Shown one piece after another: positions 31,674-36,154 of a stretch of 36,154 nucleotides of DNA. How positions within the stretch are numbered: position 1 is the first letter of the stretch; each line of letters opens with the position of its first letter. The DNA comes from an uncultured Acidimicrobiaceae bacterium (GTDB lineage: Bacteria; Actinomycetota; Acidimicrobiia; Acidimicrobiales; Ilumatobacteraceae): the NCBI GenBank assembly GCA_903919215.1, contig CAIXHI010000394.1:1-36154 (forward strand), read 5' to 3'. Both the position numbers and the translations under genes were made by a program. Below the pieces are notes generated by a model. That model made no database searches and had not been told where the DNA came from. It worked only from the letters and a program-made list of their open reading frames with translations.

Positions 31674-32525
31674 ATGAGCACCGCTTCGGAACGTTCCCTC
31701 ACCGAACGCCTCGGGTACTCGCCCGGCACGCGCCTGGTCATCATCTCCTGCGACGACCTCGGCAGTTGCCACGCGGCGAACGAGGGTGTGTTCGACGCGT
31801 TGCACCACGGCGTCGCCACGTGCGCCAGCCTGATGGTGCCCGCGCCGTGGGCTCGCGATGCGGCGATGCGGCTGCAGCCGACCGACGACATCGGCGTGCA
31901 CCTCACGCTCAACTGCGAGCATGAGGCCTACCGCTTTGGGCCGATCACGCACTCACCATCACTGTTGTCAGGCGAGGGCGGCTTTCCTCGCGAGGTCGAC
32001 GACCTATGGGAACACGCCGACCCGGCCGAGGTGCTACGCGAGTGCCGCGCCCAGATCGAGCGTGCGCTGGCATGGGACGTCGACGTCACCCACCTCGCCC
32101 CCCACCTCTCGGTGATCACATTGCGACCCGAGTTCTTCGACGTGTACCTCGAACTCGCCGTCGAGTTCCGGTTGCCGATCCGCCTGCCCTCCAGCATCAC
32201 CGCCGAACAGGCCGGGTTCCCCTTCCGACGACTCGCCGCCGAAGAGGGCGTCGTGTTCCCCGATCACTTCGACCACGACTGGCGAGCCGGTAGCCGCGAG
32301 CGGGTCTACGACTCCATCCGCAACCTGGCCGCCGGCGTGAGCGAGATCCACGTGCAGCCGACGATCGACACCCCCGAGGTCCGGGCAATCTCGGCGGCGG
32401 CCGAACTGTGGATCGACGACCACGAGTTGGTCACCACCGATGACACACTGCGGGCGCTGCTGCTCGAGTCGGGCGCCGTGCCCATTGGCTATCGGGCGCT
32501 CAGGGACGCGATGCGAGCTGGCTGA
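31674..32525 (+). CDS. ChbG/HpnK family (YdjC-like) carbohydrate deacetylase
   Basis: Predicted 283-residue protein of the family that deacetylates chitooligosaccharides or hopanoid precursors. The metal-site motif SCDDLG (Asp27, Asp28) and GVHLTLNCEHE (His76) are clear. The second metal-site motif, usually THLDSHM-like, reads THLAPHL (His140, His144). The intervening Asp is replaced by Ala, so activity may be altered. The substrate is unknown. The start at 31674 is supported by the upstream TAGCGT; the long frame before it is the nuclease gene out of frame. The last 26 bp overlap the convergent SCP2-like gene. Confidence 0.82.
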   Translation: MSTASERSLTERLGYSPGTRLVIISCDDLGSCHAANEGVFDALHHGVATCASLMVPAPWARDAAMRLQPTDDIGVHLTLNCEHEAYRFGPITHSPSLLSGEGGFPREVDDLWEHADPAEVLRECRAQIERALAWDVDVTHLAPHLSVITLRPEFFDVYLELAVEFRLPIRLPSSITAEQAGFPFRRLAAEEGVVFPDHFDHDWRAGSRERVYDSIRNLAAGVSEIHVQPTIDTPEVRAISAAAELWIDDHELVTTDDTLRALLLESGAVPIGYRALRDAMRAG

Positions 32526-32727
32526 TCGCCGCCGCTGCCGAGCCATCGCTCAGCGCCGCCAACAACTCACCCGTGCTGCCGGTGCTCTTCAGCTTGCCCT
32601 GCATGAATGCCACCGATGCCCCGAGCGCGACGTCGCTCGCAGTGATCGTGACCACGACCTCGGCATCGTCGGGGCCGTCGACGGCCTCGTCGTTCTTCCC
32701 AAAGGCCACCCGGTATTGGATACTCAT
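32500..32727 (-). CDS. Small SCP2-like (sterol carrier) protein coupled to mca
   Basis: Predicted 75-residue protein resembling the C-terminal half of an SCP2 sterol-binding domain. It has a beta strand ending EVVVTITASDVAL, followed by GASVAFMQGKLKSTGSTGELLAALSDG, which matches the SCP2 AFMQGKLK motif region. At about 75 residues it is shorter than the usual 100-residue domain, so it may be a minimal or divergent form. The ATG overlaps the mca stop (ATGA), so it is translationally coupled. Its 3' end overlaps the convergent deacetylase gene. Confidence 0.7.
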   Translation of the reverse strand: MSIQYRVAFGKNDEAVDGPDDAEVVVTITASDVALGASVAFMQGKLKSTGSTGELLAALSDGSAAAAISQLASRP

Positions 32728-33641
32728 TCGCCGCCGCCCATCACGCGCTCACGGACGCCGACAAACAGGTCGTCCTCCAGTTCACCATCGGCGGGCGAAC
32801 CCACCAGCGAACGGGCCAGAATCCAGTCCTCCCACGGGTACACATCGGCCAACTGCTCATCCGACAATCCGAACCACCACGGTTCCTTGGGGTCGACCTG
32901 CGTGGCGTGAGCGCGTAGCGACCCGCTACGCGCCGACAGGTACGCCGAGATCTCCAGTTTGGTGGTGATGCGGTCGTCGTGGCCCGGTCGATCGAGCCAT
33001 GCCTGGTCGTACGGCGACTCGCCACGGTGGCGAATCATGCCCTCGTGGACGGCCACCATCCGAGCACGCGACCACACCGAGTAATACATCTTCAGTGGCT
33101 GCCACGGCTCGCCCGCCTCTGGGTACCACGCCGGGTCGCCCGCGCGTTCGAACGCAGGGATGGAGATGTCGTGCACCTTCACGTGGTCGGGGTGTGGATA
33201 GCTGCGTTGATCGTCGCCGTAGGTGATGATCACCTGCGGCCGCTCGCGGCGGATGACCGCGACGAGACGACCGACCGCCTCATCGAGCGGAGCCGCGTGG
33301 AAACAGCCGGGATGCTGGTTGGCAACGCTGTCGACCATTCCCGAGTCGCGATAGCCGAGCATGACGACCTCGTCGAAGCCGATGATCTCGGCCGAGAGCG
33401 CCAGTTCGCCGGGCCGCACCTGTGCCAACAGCAACTTCTCTTGCTCGGGGCTCAGACCGTGGAACGGCTGACCCGCTTCCCGCAGACCAGGGTTCTGCAG
33501 GTCGCCCTCCTCGCCACCCGTGCAGCACACCAGCACCGTGCGCACACCCTCGGCGTGGTAGCGGGCCAGGGTGGGCGCACCCTTGGACGCTTCGTCGTCG
33601 GGGTGCGCATGCACCGTGAGCACACAAAGGGAATCGGCCAC
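32724..33641 (-). CDS. mca: Mycothiol conjugate amidase Mca
   Basis: Predicted 305-residue zinc amidase (LmbE/PIG-L fold) that cleaves mycothiol S-conjugates into a mercapturic acid and GlcN-inositol during detoxification. The HAHPDDEASKG motif gives the zinc ligands His13 and Asp16 and catalytic Asp15. The third ligand is His153 in YPHPDH. The LARYHAEGVRTVLVCCTGGEEGDLQNP and LRAHATQVDP stretches favour Mca over MshB. The GTG at 33641 is chosen because TAACGT lies 7 nt upstream and the N-terminus then matches Mca. Coupled to the SCP2-like gene and divergent from the PEBP lipoprotein. Confidence 0.9.
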   Translation of the reverse strand: MADSLCVLTVHAHPDDEASKGAPTLARYHAEGVRTVLVCCTGGEEGDLQNPGLREAGQPFHGLSPEQEKLLLAQVRPGELALSAEIIGFDEVVMLGYRDSGMVDSVANQHPGCFHAAPLDEAVGRLVAVIRRERPQVIITYGDDQRSYPHPDHVKVHDISIPAFERAGDPAWYPEAGEPWQPLKMYYSVWSRARMVAVHEGMIRHRGESPYDQAWLDRPGHDDRITTKLEISAYLSARSGSLRAHATQVDPKEPWWFGLSDEQLADVYPWEDWILARSLVGSPADGELEDDLFVGVRERVMGGGE

Positions 33642-33648
33642 GGCGAGC

Positions 33649-33654
33649 ACGTTA
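33649..33654 (-). promoter_or_regulatory. Candidate -10 element (TAACGT) for mca
   Basis: On the minus strand TAACGT ends 7 nt before the GTG at 33641 and selects that start codon. Confidence 0.5.
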
Positions 33655-33703
33655 TCCGTGAGCTTTCCTCTTGCGCTGCCACGCGGCAGGGCAGGCCGAC
33701 ACC

Positions 33704-33709
33704 TAGGAT
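33704..33709 (+). promoter_or_regulatory. Candidate -10 element (TAGGAT) for the PEBP lipoprotein
   Basis: TAGGAT lies 7 nt before a GTG at 33717. The mca and PEBP starts are 75 bp apart. Confidence 0.5.
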
Positions 33710-33716
33710 TCACGCC

Positions 33717-34340
33717 GTGCGCCGTGCCGTCATGCTCACCTCTGCCTGCCTCGTGGTCCTGATCGCTGGCGGCTGCCGCCACGATGGGCGCACGCTGCGC
33801 CCAGCCGGTCCGGGCCAGCAGTCCTCCATCTCGACGCTCGCCGCCCCATCCGACACCGACGGGATCGGGGAACCCAGCACCACCGGGCTGCCGCTCCCGG
33901 CCGGGCTCACGGTCACCGCACCTTGGCGTGACGGTGCAGAGATCGACCCTCGCTACACATGCGACGGCACGAATCTGGCACCGGCGCTGTCATGGAGCGC
34001 TGCTCCCGCTGGCACCGTGGAGATCGCCATCACGCTCACCGACGTCGACGCTCCCGATTTCGTCCACTGGGCGATTGCCGGTCTTTCGCCCAGCAGCACC
34101 TCCATCGCCGAGGACACTGTTCCTATCGGCGCCTACGAGGGCACGAATGGGAACGGAGTCGTTGGTTACACCGGCCCGTGCCCACCGGCTGGCGAGACGC
34201 ACAACTACCTCATCACCGTGTATTACCTGGGAGAGGCGTCAGGTTCCAGCGACGGAGCCGCCGGCCTCGACCTGATCGATGCACTCCAATCGGCGGAATT
34301 GGACGAAGGTTCGGTCACAGGTTCCTTCAGTCGGGCGTAA
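33717..34340 (+). CDS. YbhB/YbcL family (PEBP/Raf kinase inhibitor-like) lipoprotein
   Basis: Predicted 207-residue lipoprotein. The N-terminal signal ends in AGGC (Cys20), and a Ser/Thr/Pro-rich linker of about 40 residues follows. The phosphatidylethanolamine-binding-protein domain (about 62-207) carries the ligand-pocket motifs TDVDAPDFVHW (108-118) and GPCPPAGETHNY (153-164). Bacterial members are of unknown function; mycobacterial relatives are surface lipoproteins. The GTG at 33717 is chosen from the upstream TAGGAT; the ATG five codons later is an alternative that would shorten the signal peptide. Confidence 0.84.
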   Translation: MRRAVMLTSACLVVLIAGGCRHDGRTLRPAGPGQQSSISTLAAPSDTDGIGEPSTTGLPLPAGLTVTAPWRDGAEIDPRYTCDGTNLAPALSWSAAPAGTVEIAITLTDVDAPDFVHWAIAGLSPSSTSIAEDTVPIGAYEGTNGNGVVGYTGPCPPAGETHNYLITVYYLGEASGSSDGAAGLDLIDALQSAELDEGSVTGSFSRA

Positions 34341-34383
34341 TCCCGACCGATAACCACCCAGTACCAACGATCAACATGCAAGG

Positions 34384-36154
34384 ATGGCGGTTATCAACGA
34401 GTTGCTCCTTTCGCTGCCGGTAGGCCTGTTCCAGGCTGACCGAGATGGTCGCATTACTGCGGCCAACGCAGCATTCGGCGCGCTCGTTATCGGGTCCACG
34501 ACGTCGCCCGTCGGTCTGCCACCGTGGAGCAACGCGCACCCTGGTGATCGGGCCTCGGCCGAACTCGCGTGGCGTCGAGCTGTCGACGAGGACGGACCGG
34601 TGCAGCTGGACTTCCGTGTGTGGCACGGCGACGGCCAGATGACCTGGGTACGCATCGACGCCGAACCGGTTCGCGACGAGTTCGACCGTGTGGCCAGTTA
34701 CGGCGGCTCGGCGATCAACCAGACCGAGAACGTTCGCCGCGAGCAACTGCTCGACCGACTCACGGGCGTGGTCTGCTCCACCGACGACGCCGTGATCATC
34801 CTCGACCGCAACGGGGCCCCGGTGTTCACCAACCCGGCGGCGCGATCCCTGTTCGGCGTTGACGACGAACTCGATCTTGTCCGCGACCCCGGTGCGCGCG
34901 GCCTGCTGCAAGCGATCCGCGACCAAGTACCCCGCGCCGTGATGGACAGTACCGAGAGCGGCACCTGGTCGGGTGAGGTCGGTTTCCGCGGCCCCGACGG
35001 CCTCGAGCGCACACTCGATATCGATCTGCTGTTGCAGCGTTCACCCGATGGTCTCGTCGAGTACTGGGGTGGGGTGGCCCGCGACATCACAGCCGCGAAG
35101 CACCTGCAGTTGGAGCTCACCCGGCAGGCCAACCACGACCCGCTCACCGGCCTTCCCAACCGCTTGAAGTTGCAGCGCTCCGCGGCCGACGCGCTTGACG
35201 GCATCCGCGGCACCCGCAACAACGTCGCCATCCTGTTCATGGACGTCGACCGCCTCAAAGAAGTCAACGACACCGTCGGGCACGATGTCGGCGACGCGTT
35301 GCTCATGCAGGTCGCTCATCGCATCGCCCACGCAACTCGGCCGTCCGACATCGTCGCCCGCATCGGCGGCGACGAGTTCGTCGTGCTGTGCGACGGGGGT
35401 ATCGACGAGCACAGTGCACTGGAACTTGCTGAGCGCATTCGCCATGCGCTCAGCGGCCGCGTGATGGTGCAGGGAGTCGAGGTCGACCTGTCCGTCAGCA
35501 TCGGTGTCGCCCTGTGCCCAGCGCTGGAGATGGAGGGCGTCGGCGGTAGCGAGGCCGCCGTCGAACTACTGCGCAACGCCGACATCGCGATGTATCAGGC
35601 CAAGCGCCGCGGTCGTTCACGCTGCGAGGTCTATTCCGATGCGATGCGCGTCGAATCGCGCCAGCACAAGGAACTGTCCTCGCGACTCGAGCGGGCCCTC
35701 GCCTCGGGTGAACTGCGTCTGGCCTATCAGCCGATCATCTCCACCCACAGCGGTCGCGTGGCCGGCGCCGAGGCATTACTGCGCTGGGACCACCCCGAGC
35801 GCGGAACGTTGCTGCCGGCGCAGTTCCTGCACCTGGCCGAAGAGTCCGGAGCGATCGTGCCGATCGGCGATTGGGTACTGCGTCAGGCATGCCTCGACGC
35901 ACGCGCCTGGCTCGATGCCGGTCTCGTCGATCGCGGCTTCAGTGTGCACATCAACGTCGCCGCCCGCCAGTTGGCCGAGGGCACGTTCGTGGAGCGGGTG
36001 CTCGCCACCGTCCGCCAAATGGAACTCAGCCCCCATCAACTCACACTCGACTTCGATGAAGACACGCTGAACGACAACCAGCCAGGCACGCTGCGCTCGC
36101 TGCAGGCGTTGCGCCGCTTCGGAGTGCAACTGTCGCTCGACAACTTCGGCACCG
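34384..36154 (+). CDS. PAS-PAS-GGDEF-EAL signalling protein (3' end outside window)
   Basis: Open frame of at least 590 codons running off the right edge. The ATG at 34384 is the only start after an in-frame TAA at 34351. Two PAS-like domains (about 1-115 and 125-240) lead into a GGDEF domain with an intact GGDEF motif (328-332) and an RxxD inhibitory site (319-322) five residues before it. So c-di-GMP synthesis looks possible. The EAL domain has EAL (463-465) and Asn524. However, the usual LxLExTE reads LTLDFDE (Asp556 for Glu) and the DDFG motif reads DNFG (Asn587), so phosphodiesterase activity may be weakened. No membrane segment is seen; it is probably a cytoplasmic sensor. Confidence 0.9.
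   Translation, partial: MAVINELLLSLPVGLFQADRDGRITAANAAFGALVIGSTTSPVGLPPWSNAHPGDRASAELAWRRAVDEDGPVQLDFRVWHGDGQMTWVRIDAEPVRDEFDRVASYGGSAINQTENVRREQLLDRLTGVVCSTDDAVIILDRNGAPVFTNPAARSLFGVDDELDLVRDPGARGLLQAIRDQVPRAVMDSTESGTWSGEVGFRGPDGLERTLDIDLLLQRSPDGLVEYWGGVARDITAAKHLQLELTRQANHDPLTGLPNRLKLQRSAADALDGIRGTRNNVAILFMDVDRLKEVNDTVGHDVGDALLMQVAHRIAHATRPSDIVARIGGDEFVVLCDGGIDEHSALELAERIRHALSGRVMVQGVEVDLSVSIGVALCPALEMEGVGGSEAAVELLRNADIAMYQAKRRGRSRCEVYSDAMRVESRQHKELSSRLERALASGELRLAYQPIISTHSGRVAGAEALLRWDHPERGTLLPAQFLHLAEESGAIVPIGDWVLRQACLDARAWLDAGLVDRGFSVHINVAARQLAEGTFVERVLATVRQMELSPHQLTLDFDEDTLNDNQPGTLRSLQALRRFGVQLSLDNFGT

Overview
The window is a high-GC chromosomal segment. It most resembles an actinobacterium, and probably class Acidimicrobiia (Ilumatobacter-like); the class-level placement is inference. 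Supporting genes are a mycothiol conjugate amidase (Mca), a maleylpyruvate-isomerase-family mycothiol enzyme, an F420-type LLM oxidoreductase, a wax ester synthase/DGAT, FadD/FadE/thiolase genes of the mycobacterial type and a Streptomyces-type conservon. I see no rRNA, tRNA, CRISPR array, insertion sequence or phage gene. Coding density is very high, with many 1-4 bp overlaps.

Layout: a rarD-like transporter (244-1146) preceded by a possible 33-codon leader ORF. A strong bidirectional terminator (1158-1187) separates it from a branched-chain amino-acid-type ABC importer operon on the minus strand (livG-livF-livH-livM-livK, 6175 down to 1216). Then minus-strand larE, LLM oxidoreductase and SDR (8974-6260), and a plus-strand EamA permease and DUF2157 membrane protein (9021-11539). 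A lipid-metabolism block follows: acyl-CoA dehydrogenase (minus) divergent from acyl-CoA synthetase plus MFE-2-like SDR, with two near-identical hairpin repeats in the shared intergenic region. Next are a LapA-domain protein, an alpha/beta hydrolase, a RecB/Cas4-like Fe-S nuclease overlapping a PAP2 phosphatase, a wax ester synthase/DGAT, a small conserved ORF, an SDR and an 88-residue protein.

From 20859 to 26255 lies the most system-like region. It is a complete conservon (sensor kinase-like CvnA, roadblock CvnB, DUF742 CvnC, small GTPase CvnD) on the minus strand. Divergent from it is a two-gene unit encoding a DUF4388/PATAN-like protein with a repetitive acidic tail and a coiled-coil protein. 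The two units share a 188 bp control region with dyads.

The right third holds a maleylpyruvate-isomerase-family enzyme, an S9 peptidase, nudC divergent from a thiolase (their -10 hexamers overlap), a lipoprotein nuclease, a ChbG/HpnK-like deacetylase, an SCP2-like small protein coupled to mca, a PEBP lipoprotein, and a PAS-PAS-GGDEF-EAL protein cut by the right edge.

A recurring signal is TANNNT placed 6-8 nt before the start codon of sixteen ORFs. This suggests widespread leaderless transcription, and I used it to choose several starts. A minority of genes (livK, DUF2157, cvnA, cvnB, DUF4388) carry clear Shine-Dalgarno sequences instead.
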